A stretch of 62,611 bases of DNA from Acidobacteriaceae bacterium (lineage in GTDB: Bacteria; Acidobacteriota; Terriglobia; Terriglobales; Acidobacteriaceae). A program made the translations under genes and the position numbers. Positions 36,726-47,095 of the stretch are shown piece after piece. The stretch lies in NCBI GenBank assembly GCA_003138975.1, contig PLHQ01000181.1, positions 1 to 62,611 on the forward strand, in the 5' to 3' direction. The notes under the pieces are model-generated. The model was not told the origin of the DNA. It saw only the letters and a program-made list of their open reading frames with translations, and did not search any database. Position 1 is the stretch's first letter; every line of letters starts with the position of its first letter.

Positions 36726-37400
36726 ATGAAAATCAAGCTGGACCGCATCATCAGCATTGCTACGCTAGTGGCCTCTCTGGGAGCCATCGTTCTGGTGTTG
36801 AAAAAGCCAGCTCCGGTGGCTCAGCCGCAGAGTCCGGCGGCAATCGCCGCCAATGCCCAGGCGTTTGGGCAGAAGATGGAGCAGTTCGAACAGGCCACGC
36901 AGCAAGCAGCGCCCGCTTCCGGCGGAAATTATCAAGCGGCGACATCACAGAGTCAGCAGAAGGTTTCTTCCAGTCCTCAACCGAAAGCGGAGGTTCACCT
37001 CAACTCTGACGAAGTCGGTGCTGCGCTAGCCCAGGCTGTCGGAACCGCCGGAGGTGCAGGAACTGGACAGCTCTCTCCCGATTCCAATCTCGGCAGTGGC
37101 GAGCCCACCATTAAAGATCAGCAAGTGAGCTTCGAAGGCGATACTGTGCACGGCCAATTTCTGACAGAGATCGCCGGCAAAGATGTCTGGGTAACCGTAT
37201 CCGGCCATCTTTCCTCGAAAGATGGATATGCGACGTTCGAACCAACCGAATTTAAAGTGGGTGATCTCAACGTGCCGGTTTCGCTGGTGAATCCCGCGTT
37301 CCAGAAAAAGCTCGCCGAGCAGCGCGATCGCATGAAACTTCCCGAGAACGTGGGCGACCTAAAAGTGCAGAACGGACAACTAGTGATGCAGCAGAAATAG
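36726..37400 (+). CDS. Membrane-anchored protein, unknown function
   Basis: This 224-residue protein has an uncleaved N-terminal helix (IISIATLVASLGAIVLVL), a Gln/Ala/Pro-rich linker to about 110, and a compact C-terminal domain with ISFEGDTVHGQFLTEIAGKDVWVTVSGHLSSKDGYATFEPTEFKVGDLNVP (the first residues read VSFEGD) that looks beta-rich. ATG at 36726 begins the helix; upstream in-frame starts are less convincing. It ends in a bidirectional terminator. No family is recognised. Confidence 0.7.
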   Translation: MKIKLDRIISIATLVASLGAIVLVLKKPAPVAQPQSPAAIAANAQAFGQKMEQFEQATQQAAPASGGNYQAATSQSQQKVSSSPQPKAEVHLNSDEVGAALAQAVGTAGGAGTGQLSPDSNLGSGEPTIKDQQVSFEGDTVHGQFLTEIAGKDVWVTVSGHLSSKDGYATFEPTEFKVGDLNVPVSLVNPAFQKKLAEQRDRMKLPENVGDLKVQNGQLVMQQK

Positions 37401-37426
37401 CCAGCCCACGAAATTGCGTGGCTGGT

Positions 37427-37428
<2 letters not shown>
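37401..37428. terminator. Bidirectional terminator between convergent genes
   Basis: CCAGCCCACG (37401-37410) pairs with CGTGGCTGG (37417-37425) around a six-base loop, followed by TTT on the plus strand. It starts right after one stop codon and overlaps the end of the GH1 gene on the other strand. Confidence 0.75.
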
Positions 37429-39004
<1,576 letters not shown>

Positions 39005-39934
39005 TCAATTATGCTTGATCAAAGTCCCGGTCCTCTGCCCCGTGAGTGAGTTGTACAAAGTCTCCAGGAACACATCTTCCGTGACAAAGTCTCCGGAATA
39101 TTTCTTCCACGGATCGAGCAGCTTTGCCTGCTTCATTTGATCCAGGGTCTTGCCATCTTTCAACGCTTGCGCGACCGCATCGCGCGTGTTTTTCAGCATG
39201 ATGACATAGGCGCGCATGTCATCGAGATCCGATACCGGCCCGTGACCGGGAATGATCTTCACATCCGCCGGCACTTGCGCGATCACCTTCTCCACAGCGT
39301 ATATCATGCCATTGATGCTGCCTCCGGCCTCCACGTCGATAAAGGGAAAGCCGTATGTGACGAAGTCGTCTCCCATGTGTACGACGTTCGAGTGCGGGAA
39401 GAAGATGATCGAGTCGCCATCTGTGTGTCCGGCAGGGAAATAGAGAGCGCGGATATCTTCGCCGTTCAGGTGCACGGTGACGTCGTGATCGAAGGTGATA
39501 ATGGGCAACGCCTCGTGAGGCGCGGGCTTCATATCCATGTGTATTGAGCCGCCGTTGCCGCCGCCGCCGCCGCTCTCCAGACGTTTGCGAACGTTATCTT
39601 GCGCAATGATGGGAGCTTGCTTCTGGAAGTAGGCATTCCCGCCAGTGTGATCCGGGTGATAGTGTGTATTGATGATGAAACGCACGGGCTTGTCGGTGAT
39701 ACCTTTCAGCGCAGCCTGAATCTTATCGGCCAAAGGGGCGTATTGATCGTCAACGATGACGATGCCGTCGTCGCCGACCGATGCACCAATATTTCCGCCA
39801 GCACCCATCAGAATGTAGACATTCCCCGCTACTTTCGAGACCTTCATCTGCACCTTGCTAAAATCTTCATCCTGGGCAGCGGACCAAGCGGCGGCAAATA
39901 CACAGGCGGCAAAAAGAATTCCGAATTTGCGCAT
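39005..39934 (-). CDS. Secreted metallo-beta-lactamase-fold hydrolase
   Basis: This 309-residue exported protein has a signal peptide (RKFGILFAACVFAAAWSAA, about 20 residues) and the zinc motif THYHPDHTGG (His91, His93, Asp95, His96), with later ligands in AGHTDGDSIIFFPHSNVVHMGD and PGHGP. It resembles subclass B3/QuinoproteinPQQ-relay type MBL hydrolases of unknown substrate. A Gly-rich loop (GGGGGNGG near residue 123) precedes SIHMDM. ATG at 39934 has GAGGA six bases upstream and is preferred over 39952. Beta-lactam hydrolysis is possible but not implied by sequence. Confidence 0.87.
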   Translation of the reverse strand: MRKFGILFAACVFAAAWSAAQDEDFSKVQMKVSKVAGNVYILMGAGGNIGASVGDDGIVIVDDQYAPLADKIQAALKGITDKPVRFIINTHYHPDHTGGNAYFQKQAPIIAQDNVRKRLESGGGGGNGGSIHMDMKPAPHEALPIITFDHDVTVHLNGEDIRALYFPAGHTDGDSIIFFPHSNVVHMGDDFVTYGFPFIDVEAGGSINGMIYAVEKVIAQVPADVKIIPGHGPVSDLDDMRAYVIMLKNTRDAVAQALKDGKTLDQMKQAKLLDPWKKYSGDFVTEDVFLETLYNSLTGQRTGTLIKHN

Positions 39935-40007
39935 GATCGTCCTCGTTTTCATTTTGACCACGGGCAGACATTCTACCGTAATGAGCACGGTACGTTGAGT
40001 CGAAGAC

Positions 40008-40145
40008 TCAACGCCAGTCGCACAGCAGTTTCTCCAGGATGTGGGTGGCGGCGTTCAGCTGGGCCAGTTCGCTGCTGCCGAGGGTTCCAAGATGGTCCGC
40101 GAGATACTCCAACGAACGATTGAGCGGCGCTTGACCATTGACCAT
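40008..40145 (-). CDS. Possible 45-residue protein
   Basis: This short minus-strand frame reads MVNGQAPLNRSLEYLADHLG and continues TLGSSELAQLNAATHILEKL and LCDWR, then stops. It is strongly amphipathic-helical with normal codon use (many GC-ending codons). The frame could begin up to 14 codons earlier, where the residues are basic. No ribosome binding site is clear. It lies divergently next to the small acidic protein at 40223, in a gap otherwise empty. It may also be the surviving end of a longer gene. Confidence 0.4.
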   Translation of the reverse strand: MVNGQAPLNRSLEYLADHLGTLGSSELAQLNAATHILEKLLCDWR

Positions 40146-40222
40146 CAACGAAACGGGTTTGCGCTCCAGCCGTGCGCGGCGCTGACCCTGCTATCATCGA
40201 TGGCGGAGTGGTAGTGAGCGAT

Positions 40223-40501
40223 ATGGAAGACGAAGATATCGAAGAAGAGATTCCTTATATTTCCGGATCAGGAGAAGGACTTATGGAAGAAGGACCGACT
40301 TTGCACGCGAGCGCGCGCCGCGATGAGGATATTGCGCTCGATCTGATGAAGTTTATTGCAATGACTACGGGGTACGGGCGTACGACCTCATCTGGCGTAG
40401 GGTTTCAGGGTACAGGTTCGGCGTCGAAACCAGAGGAGTACGCCACGCATCTGCTTGAGTTGTACGGCAAGTGCCGGGCAGCGGTGGGGGGAAAGAAGTA
40501 G
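40223..40501 (+). CDS. Small acidic protein, unknown
   Basis: This 92-residue soluble protein starts MEDEDIEEEIPYISGSGEGLME and contains ASARRDEDIALDLMKFIAMTTGYGRTTSSGVGFQGTG and EEYATHLLELYGKCRAAV. The helical ends and Gly-rich centre look like a conserved small protein. GTG at 40208 is an alternative start. It has no recognised family, and no operon partner is on the same strand. Confidence 0.6.
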   Translation: MEDEDIEEEIPYISGSGEGLMEEGPTLHASARRDEDIALDLMKFIAMTTGYGRTTSSGVGFQGTGSASKPEEYATHLLELYGKCRAAVGGKK

Positions 40502-40628
40502 TGAGCAGCGAGTACCGAGCTCGCAAGGGTCCCTGCACGTTCGAGCTGCCGCCCCAATCAGGCGCGGTGATTTGCAGAATCCTAAAGCTTATTAGCGTCT
40601 CACCAGACACACCAAGATAGGCAAGAAA

Positions 40629-40653
40629 AGACCGCGGCACGGGGCCGCGGTCT
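40629..40653 (-). terminator. Rho-independent terminator of the histone-like gene
   Basis: AGACCGCGGC and GCCGCGGTCT form a perfect 10-base stem with a five-base loop. On the minus strand it runs into TTTTC, 25 bases past the stop of the 40678 gene. Confidence 0.88.
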
Positions 40654-40677
40654 GCGTGTCAGGCCGACTCCAGTATT

Positions 40678-41076
40678 CTACCGGCGCCCCTTCTTAGTTT
40701 TCTTCTTCGCTGCTTTCTTTGCTGGTTTCCTGGCCGCCTTCTTCGCGGCTTTCTTCTTCGCAGGTTTCTTTGCGGCCTTCTTTTTGGCTGGTTTTGGGGG
40801 CGCTTTTTTCTTGGCCGGCGCCTTCTTGGCCGGTGCCTTCTTCTTAGCGGCTGGCTTTTTCGGACCGCCGCCGCTGGGTGCAGCGGGTTTGGGCGCGGGT
40901 GGTGGCGGAGGAGCGGGCGTGGCCGGCTCGCTCGTTTCTGCTTCGGGCACGCCGGCTTCTTCTTCCTCCTCCTCTTCCTCTTCAAAATCCTCTTCGAGCG
41001 ACTCGCTGTAGGCGCCGCTGTCGCCGAATTCTTCTTCTTCGTCACGTCCGTAAAGTGTGGGGTCGTAGAACGTCAT
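40678..41076 (-). CDS. Histone H1-like polyampholyte protein
   Basis: This 132-residue protein has two oppositely charged halves. Residues about 10-50 are acidic (a run of about nine consecutive Glu, EEEEEEEEE type), and residues about 72-132 are built of Lys/Ala/Pro words such as AKKKAPAKKAPAKKK and KPAKKKAAKK, like the C-terminal tail of eukaryotic H1 and bacterial HctA/HC1-type proteins. It is likely nucleoid-associated through the basic tail, with the acidic part shielding or recruiting partners. AGGAGG lies four to five bases before ATG 41076. It is a monocistron with its own promoter and terminator. Confidence 0.8.
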   Translation of the reverse strand: MTFYDPTLYGRDEEEEFGDSGAYSESLEEDFEEEEEEEEEAGVPEAETSEPATPAPPPPPAPKPAAPSGGGPKKPAAKKKAPAKKAPAKKKAPPKPAKKKAAKKPAKKKAAKKAARKPAKKAAKKKTKKGRR

Positions 41077-41185
41077 TGCTCCTCCTGATCTTGTTTTGGC
41101 CTCCTGGCGCAAGAACAGCCGCGCAAGGCTGCCGGGCACGGGAAATTAAAAGACCACCAGAAACTGTGTGCTGGAACGGCGCGCG

Positions 41186-41216
41186 ATTATAGCACGACGT
41201 TTGGTGCAGATTGCAA
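41186..41216 (-). promoter_or_regulatory. Likely promoter of the histone-like gene
   Basis: On the minus strand a perfect TATAAT (41191-41186) and TTGCAA (41216-41211) lie 110 bases upstream of the start codon, with a rather long 19-base spacer. The remainder of the 41077-41446 gap shows no gene. Confidence 0.45.
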
Positions 41217-41446
41217 GGACCGCGATCATCGTCCAGCCCGCTTAATCCTGTTATCACACGGAGCGGCGGAATGGAAGCAGATTCGATAGCGGCGCGCAAA
41301 GAACTTGGCCGAGGGCTGGGAACCGACTTCAGATCTGCGGCGTGTATTGGGAGCAAGTCCTAGGACCTGTCAGAAGGCGGGCGCCACTTGGCCGGTTTTC
41401 AAGCTCCGGTGCTGGGAGCGGACCGTTTTGCATCGGCCGTTTGCTT

Positions 41447-43447
41447 CTATTGGCTTTGCTGCACGACCAGGATCATGCCGGGCCGCAGAGTGGCGACGTT
41501 TTGGTTGTTGCGTTTTAGAGCAGCGACGGTGGTTTTGTATGTGGTTGCAATCGAATAGAAGGTTTCGCCCGACTTCACTTTGTGATGGAGCACGCTGGCC
41601 TGCTCCGAGACATCTTCATCCGAAGGTTTCGCCGATTTGGCAGCGGGAACTTTGGCGCTGGCCGTTTGTGCGCCCTTCCGGGAATGACTGGCTGGCTTGC
41701 TGGAGGCGGTCGAACTCGGTTCGCCGGTTGGCGTAACCGGTAGGTGCAGGGCCAGTACAGTTCGTCCGTGGAGGCTGTCGCCGCGCAGTCCGTTCCAACG
41801 GCGGATCATCTGGACGGAAACTCCGAAGTTCTCAGCGACGGTCTGAACCGTGTCGCCCTTGCGGACTTTGTATCGCGTAATCCTGTGGGCGTAGGAGGCA
41901 GTATCGCTGACTGAGTGTTTGCTGGGGGCGACGGGGACAATTAGCTTGGCGTCGGTCTGGAGTTCCGTGCCGTCGAGGTGGTTGGCTTCAGCGATGGACT
42001 TGGCCGTGGTTCGGTAGGCGCGCGCCAGAGAAGCGAGGGTGTCGCCGGAATGAACTCTCGGGTAGCGCCACCAGAGTCGCATACCGGCAGGGATGTCGGC
42101 GATGGCGGTCTGGTATTGCTGCTTCGTCCCGGCGGGCAGATGGAGTTCGAACGTGCCTTCCTTTGGGGTGCTCAGCCGCAGAAGGCTGGGATTCATCTGT
42201 TGCAGTTGGGCAGAAGTCGCATCTACACAGTCGGCCACGAGGCGCAAATCCACGGGATAGTTAACAGTAACAGAGTCAAAAGCAACCGGTTCGTCCATCG
42301 ATACATCATCAAAACCGTAATGCGACAAATTCTTGGTCATGATGGTCACGGCCAAGATGATGGGAACGTAGTTGCGGGTTTCCTTTGGTAGAACGTTGCG
42401 GCGGTAAAGCTCCCAGAAGTCGGCGTAGCCGGTGCGCCGGACTGCAGCCTGCACCGTCCCTGGGCCGGAGTTATAGGCCGCCATGGCGAGATACCAGTCG
42501 CCGAACTGGCCATAAAGATCTCTCAGGTGGCGCGCTGCGGCGCGGGTGGATTTTTCGGGGTCCTGACGATCGTCGACCCACATGCTACGCTGCAGGCCAT
42601 AACCGTGGGCGCGGCTGCCCATGAATTGCCAGATGCCGCGTGCGCCGGCGCGAGAAACCGCCGTGGGCTGGAATCCGGATTCGGCCTGCGCCAGATAGAT
42701 CAGATCCTGCGGAACACCCTCTTGCTTCAGGATCCGAACCATCATGTCGTGGTATCGACCGGAGCGGGCGAAGGCGCGCTCGAAAGTCCCACGTCCACGG
42801 TTGGAGAAATAGCTGATGTACCCGGCGACCTGGTCCGTCATCATGAGCGGCAGATCGGAGTGGGTTGACTTGATCTCGGCCTGAGCCTTTGCCCTCACTC
42901 CAGGTTCGGCGGCCGGCGTAATTCCGTTGGTTTCATCGATCGGCGCGGGTTCTGACTTCTGGGCTTCGGAGTCTGAGGCTAAGTCACCCAGATCAAGATG
43001 GTTGACTCCGTCCACGATACGTTCGAATTCTTTTTCGAGCCGATCATCGGACCGAATATCCAGCTTGCTTTCCAGCAGTGCGTTAAAGGCGTCGTCGAAA
43101 TTCTGTTTAGCAGCATCCGCGTGCCCTGCCTGGTAGTTTGCCAATCCTGTTTGATATTCCTTTTCGACGCGAGAGAGCAGATCGTCGACCTGATCAGGCG
43201 CGGGCTTCAGGGCCGGGGATTGAAGTTTGACCTGCGCCGCTTGGGTTGGCTGCTGGCTTTGAGTGTCTGCCGGTGGTGGCGCGGGGCTAGCTTGCGGCTG
43301 TGCGGAGGGGCCCGCTTTGGCGGTTAGCGGCGGCGGCGCTCCGGGAGGCACCACGGCGACCGGCTTTTGCGCACTCTGGCAGCAGGAGCAGGCGATGGTC
43401 AGCGCAGCCAGCACGGCGATCTGGATTTGGATTTTTGCAACTCGCAT
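41447..43447 (-). CDS. mltD: Membrane-bound lytic transglycosylase D-like, three LysM domains
   Basis: This periplasmic peptidoglycan-cleaving enzyme has 666 residues. The N-terminus is a signal sequence with Cys20, Cys22 and Cys23 near a degenerate lipobox (TIACSCC). A Pro/Gln/Ala-rich linker follows to about 180. The SLT domain is at about 225-370, with catalytic Glu256 in AQAESGFQPTAVSRAGARGIWQFM and AAYNSGPGTV. Three LysM peptidoglycan-binding domains lie near 445-490, 505-550 and 620-664 (VKSGETFYSIATTYKTT is the last). E. coli MltD is about 450 residues with two LysM domains, so this one is longer. Confidence 0.92.
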   Translation of the reverse strand: MRVAKIQIQIAVLAALTIACSCCQSAQKPVAVVPPGAPPPLTAKAGPSAQPQASPAPPPADTQSQQPTQAAQVKLQSPALKPAPDQVDDLLSRVEKEYQTGLANYQAGHADAAKQNFDDAFNALLESKLDIRSDDRLEKEFERIVDGVNHLDLGDLASDSEAQKSEPAPIDETNGITPAAEPGVRAKAQAEIKSTHSDLPLMMTDQVAGYISYFSNRGRGTFERAFARSGRYHDMMVRILKQEGVPQDLIYLAQAESGFQPTAVSRAGARGIWQFMGSRAHGYGLQRSMWVDDRQDPEKSTRAAARHLRDLYGQFGDWYLAMAAYNSGPGTVQAAVRRTGYADFWELYRRNVLPKETRNYVPIILAVTIMTKNLSHYGFDDVSMDEPVAFDSVTVNYPVDLRLVADCVDATSAQLQQMNPSLLRLSTPKEGTFELHLPAGTKQQYQTAIADIPAGMRLWWRYPRVHSGDTLASLARAYRTTAKSIAEANHLDGTELQTDAKLIVPVAPSKHSVSDTASYAHRITRYKVRKGDTVQTVAENFGVSVQMIRRWNGLRGDSLHGRTVLALHLPVTPTGEPSSTASSKPASHSRKGAQTASAKVPAAKSAKPSDEDVSEQASVLHHKVKSGETFYSIATTYKTTVAALKRNNQNVATLRPGMILVVQQSQ

Positions 43448-43692
43448 ATTTTTCTATGAGATACGAATTGCTCCTGTTGTTAAAACCCGGTGGATTCTAT
43501 CAAAAATCGTACCTCCCAGTCACCCTCGGGTCAACGCCGAAAAGGGACTAGGTCCGTTACTTTCGGCACCGGGACAAAATGGTTACTCCCGCTAGTCCTT
43601 AGCCAGACGGCGGAAGCCGGGTAAAAGGTTTGAAGGGATGATTCGAAGAGAACAGAACCCCGCGGCTTGCCGCTCAGTCGACGAAGTGGGCG

Positions 43693-44130
43693 TCAGACCC
43701 GCCAGTAGTCCGGCCGCCAGCTTTGAATCGCTTTCTTGATGTCCGCCCGGAAAAGCGTTTCGGCGAGTGTCCGTTCGGCTAATTTGGGCACCTCCGCATC
43801 TGAGGCGAAACGTAACGCGATGAGTTGCCCTTCAGTTAGTTCCGGAATTCGGGAACGCAATGGCTCGGCTAGAAGAGTAGCTAGCCGGAGACGTTCTTCC
43901 AGGCGAATTACGCGGTCTTGCACCTTGAGCGCATACAGGCGAATTTTCAGCACCGCGATCACGGCGGCCACCGAGATCACAAAAGATGACGCCGAGTGCC
44001 AGCTGGGGTGCCAAAGGAAGTGTATAGTGCCACCGATGGCGGAGAGGATGAAGACCGGCAACACGAAAAAGTGAAACAGAGGATCAAAGCGCGAGTGATT
44101 GGCGAAAGTCTGGGGCTTTTTTTCAGGCAT
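43693..44130 (-). CDS. DUF6526-like membrane protein
   Basis: This 145-residue protein has two membrane helices (FFVLPVFILSAIGGTIHFLW and FVISVAAVIAVLKIRLYAL) after a short start with FANHSRFDPLFHF, and a cytoplasmic helical tail with VIRLEERLRLATLL and LTEGQLIALRFASDAEVPKLAERTL. This matches the small DUF6526 family as I recall it; the function is unknown. ATG at 44130 has AAGGAG eight bases upstream. It is divergent from the quinone oxidoreductase. Confidence 0.75.
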   Translation of the reverse strand: MPEKKPQTFANHSRFDPLFHFFVLPVFILSAIGGTIHFLWHPSWHSASSFVISVAAVIAVLKIRLYALKVQDRVIRLEERLRLATLLAEPLRSRIPELTEGQLIALRFASDAEVPKLAERTLAETLFRADIKKAIQSWRPDYWRV

Positions 44131-44173
44131 GACGAAGGGCTCCTTGCAGCGAACGTGCAAGTGTAGCAGAAGA

Positions 44174-44233
44174 GTTCTCAGTTCCCAGAAAGCGCAGAGC
44201 CACGAAAACCGAGAACCGAGAACCGAGAACTAG
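44174..44233. repeat. Inverted repeat with tandem CCGAGAA words
   Basis: AACCGAGAACCGAGAACCGA (44207-44226) is a tandem 7-base word with three to four copies. Its inverse, around GTTCTCAGTTCCC (44174-44186), matches about 12 of 14 bases. It sits in the divergent promoter region between the DUF6526 gene and the quinone oxidoreductase gene. Confidence 0.65.
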
Positions 44234-44282
44234 AATTGTGAATCCGGAATCTTTTATTCTCGGGACGGAATCCAAGGCAAAC

Positions 44283-45251
44283 ATGAGAGCCATTCAGGTC
44301 AAACAAGTCGGCGGACCGGAAGTGATGGAATTGGCGGAATCGCCGGTCCCACAGCCGAAAGCGAACGAAGCCGTGGTGAAACTTGCTGCCTCGGGCGTGA
44401 ACTTTATCGATGTCTACTTTCGCGAGGGACGGTATAAGACGCCACTGCCGTTTATTCCAGGGCAGGAAGGCGCAGGCGTAGTGACCGCGGTCGGCTCCGA
44501 GGCGAGTTCCGTGAAGGCCGGTGACCGTGTGGCTTGGACCGGGATACAAGGGGCGTATTCGGAATATGCCGTAGTTCCGGCTGAGCGGCTGGTTCCGATT
44601 CCGCAGAGTGTAAGCGATCGCGAGGCGGCTGCCGCCATGCTGCAGGGGATGACGGCACACTATCTGTCGCATGATACGTATCCGCTAAAGCAGGGGCAGA
44701 CGGCACTGGTTCACGCGGCGGCCGGTGGAGTAGGACTCCTGCTGGTGCAGATGGCACACAACATCGGCGCGCGAGTGATTGCCACAGTTTCCACAGAGGA
44801 GAAAGCAAAGCTAGCGCACGCAGCAGGAGCGCATGAAGTCATTTTGTACACGCAGTCCGACTTCGAGGCTGAAACAAAACGTCTGACTGGCGGCAAAGGT
44901 GTAGATGTAGTCTACGATTCGGTGGGGAAGACTACATTCGAGAAGGGGCTCAACATCCTGCGACCGCGCGGAATGATGGTGCTCTTCGGCGGCTCGAGCG
45001 GTGCCGTTCCGCCGTTTGACTTGGTTGCCTTGTCACAAAAGGGCTCGCTCTATGTAACGCGGCCCACACTCGTAAATTACATCGCTAGGCGGGATGAATT
45101 GGTGGCGCGGTCCGGCGCGGTGTTTGGCATGTTGGAGTCAGGAAAGCTCAAACTTCGCATCGAACACATCTACCCCTTGGCCGAGGCGCAGCGGGCGCAT
45201 CGGGATCTCGAAGGACGGAAGACGACGGGGAAGTTGCTGCTAATTCCGTGA
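44283..45251 (+). CDS. NADPH:quinone oxidoreductase (zeta-crystallin type)
   Basis: This 322-residue medium-chain dehydrogenase/reductase belongs to the zinc-free quinone reductase group. The N-terminal MRAIQVKQVGGPEVMEL is typical, with GVNFIDVYFREGRY and PFIPGQEGAGVVTAVG. The cofactor-binding AAAGGVGLLLVQMAHNIGARVIATVS (about 140-165) follows. The motif VYDSVGKTTFEKGLNILRPRGMMVLFGGSSG is characteristic of the E. coli Qor class. The zinc-binding cysteines are missing, as expected. ATG at 44283 is chosen. It carries out two-electron quinone reduction in the cytoplasm. Confidence 0.92.
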   Translation: MRAIQVKQVGGPEVMELAESPVPQPKANEAVVKLAASGVNFIDVYFREGRYKTPLPFIPGQEGAGVVTAVGSEASSVKAGDRVAWTGIQGAYSEYAVVPAERLVPIPQSVSDREAAAAMLQGMTAHYLSHDTYPLKQGQTALVHAAAGGVGLLLVQMAHNIGARVIATVSTEEKAKLAHAAGAHEVILYTQSDFEAETKRLTGGKGVDVVYDSVGKTTFEKGLNILRPRGMMVLFGGSSGAVPPFDLVALSQKGSLYVTRPTLVNYIARRDELVARSGAVFGMLESGKLKLRIEHIYPLAEAQRAHRDLEGRKTTGKLLLIP

Positions 45252-45266
45252 TGGAAGGTGATCAAT

Positions 45267-45926
45267 TCACCTTCTGCGCGAATAGTGTTTTGCGTAGGGC
45301 GGAACTTCACGCCCTGGATCAAGTCGCGAATCATTGATCGGCGTGCCTGCCTTTATTTCCAGCGGAACCACTCCAGCCCAAGTGGGAAAGGAATAGTCAT
45401 CTTCATCATCGATGACCGGGCCGATGCGAACCTTGGCCGAAAATTCTTCGATCGGTAGCCGCAGCACGGACGTCGCCTTCAGTTCGCGCTCATTGGGTTG
45501 TCGCGAGTCCGCCCAACGGCCGGGAATGATGTGTTCAGAGAGAAGACGCAAGGCTTGGAGTTTTTCGGCCGGATCATCCACCAGCGTCGCTTTGCCCAGA
45601 ATCACCACCGAACGGTAGTTCATGGAGTGATTAAAGATGGAACGGGCGAGCACGAGTCCATCGAGCAACGTGACCGTCACGCAAACCGGGACGCCATCCT
45701 TCATTTGGCGCAACATGCGGCTGGCGGCGGAGCCGTGAATGTAGAGGCAGTCGCCATCACGTCCGTAAGACGTGGGGATCACGAAGGGCTGGTCGTCGAC
45801 CACGAAGCCGACGTGGCACAGAAATCCTTCGTCCAAAATTCGATAAGCCGCCTCGCGGTCATAAACAGCACGATCAGCTTCGCGGACCAGACGGGTCCGC
45901 GACGTCGGGGTATAGGGTTGAGGCAT
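45267..45926 (-). CDS. Pyridoxamine 5'-phosphate oxidase-like flavin-binding protein
   Basis: This split-barrel protein of the NimA/PNPOx-like family has 219 residues. The core EGFLCHVGFVVDDQPFVIPTSYGRDGDCLYIHGSAASRML (about 33-72) has the pattern of FMN-binding nitroimidazole-resistance-type proteins, and NHSMNYRSVVILGKATLVDD and ELKATSVLRLPIEEFSAKVRIGP follow. The substrate is unknown. The related gene nimA reduces nitroimidazoles; that function is not implied here. ATG at 45926 lies eleven bases from GGAG. The stop is 15 bases from the convergent quinone reductase. Confidence 0.88.
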   Translation of the reverse strand: MPQPYTPTSRTRLVREADRAVYDREAAYRILDEGFLCHVGFVVDDQPFVIPTSYGRDGDCLYIHGSAASRMLRQMKDGVPVCVTVTLLDGLVLARSIFNHSMNYRSVVILGKATLVDDPAEKLQALRLLSEHIIPGRWADSRQPNERELKATSVLRLPIEEFSAKVRIGPVIDDEDDYSFPTWAGVVPLEIKAGTPINDSRLDPGREVPPYAKHYSRRR

Positions 45927-46021
45927 GGAAGAAAAAACTCCGGCAAGCGCCAAGGATGGGTGAAGAGAAAGTGTAACACTGCGGCTTTCAGGCTTCGGCG
46001 CACTCAGTCACGGAGCATCTT

Positions 46022-46984
46022 CTACGACTTCCTGTCGAGTGGGTGATACGAATTCTCGCGATACACACGGCTGAAGAAGATCGCGACGATAAGCAGAACA
46101 ATCGGAGTGAAGATGCTGGCTTCCGGGCCGACGCTGCCGCCCGTGAGCCATCGCGGTCCGCTGAACGCGGAGTTGAACAAGTTGTGATAGGGAGCCAATC
46201 CGCTGTCGGGTACGCCGTAGAAGAAGGTTTGTCCCCAGTCCCATCCCGCGTGGAATCCGACGGCCCACCATAGGTTCCCGGTACGGCGAAGGAACAGGCA
46301 GAACAGCAGCCCGAAGCAGACCACCGAGAAGAGTCCGAACTTGCTCTCGCCAGGATTGGCCGCGTGGGCGAGACCGAATAATGCCGAGAGGAGAATGGCG
46401 GCGGGCCAGAAGCCCATTCCGGTCGTGAGCGTGTACTGAAGATATCCGCGAAAGGCGAATTCCTCCCCCAAACCAACGATCACGAAGGCCGCACTCCAGG
46501 CAGCTGTGGCTATGACGATGGTTTTACCGTAAATAGCAATACCAGCGAGATGAAATCCGTGGAGAGCGAAGATGGCAAGAAGGCTGGTGCTGATGGCGAG
46601 GAAACCAATGAGAGTTCCGAGCCAGAAATCCTTGCGAAAGGCAAATTTTGCCGGCAGGCCGTATTGTCCCCACTTGCGGTGCTCGATCCTGCTCATGATC
46701 AATGCGGCGACGCCGGTGAAGAGAAAAATCGACCCGTCGCTGAGGGCAGCCACAGCGGGTGAGAGCGATGAAGCAGTTCCGAAGTGAGGCCGGCGGTGCA
46801 GCACAAAATGCACCACCAGCGCGATGACGAGGTTAACCGCAGCCACAAGGCCAGCCACGATTGCCAGAAAAATGAGCGCCCGCCAGCCGGCCCGGATGCC
46901 GTTTGGCCCACGGAAGACGTTGTTCGTGGCCGCTGGCGAAGGAACTACCGGTTGAGGAGCCGAAGGCTCCGGCGGAAGATTCAT
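46022..46984 (-). CDS. CPBP-family intramembrane glutamic protease
   Basis: This 320-residue membrane protein has about eight hydrophobic segments and a Pro-rich N-terminus. The CPBP (CAAX protease and bacteriocin processing) motif LGEEFAFRGYLQ (near 190) has the EExxxR core. Two conserved His motifs follow, FGLAHAANPGESKF and VGFHAGWDWGQTFF. The family removes CAAX-type ends in eukaryotes; in bacteria it is often linked to bacteriocin immunity or maturation. ATG at 46984 has AGGA upstream and is preferred over 46999. Confidence 0.88.
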   Translation of the reverse strand: MNLPPEPSAPQPVVPSPAATNNVFRGPNGIRAGWRALIFLAIVAGLVAAVNLVIALVVHFVLHRRPHFGTASSLSPAVAALSDGSIFLFTGVAALIMSRIEHRKWGQYGLPAKFAFRKDFWLGTLIGFLAISTSLLAIFALHGFHLAGIAIYGKTIVIATAAWSAAFVIVGLGEEFAFRGYLQYTLTTGMGFWPAAILLSALFGLAHAANPGESKFGLFSVVCFGLLFCLFLRRTGNLWWAVGFHAGWDWGQTFFYGVPDSGLAPYHNLFNSAFSGPRWLTGGSVGPEASIFTPIVLLIVAIFFSRVYRENSYHPLDRKS

Positions 46985-47095
46985 CGCTGGTCCTGACATG
47001 CAATTAATTTACGCGAAAAGGCGCGACGAAGTTCCACGCTTTCCGTCCGGATTCACCGTGAGTAAAAATCCAGACTTAGCCACCCATCGAAAACC

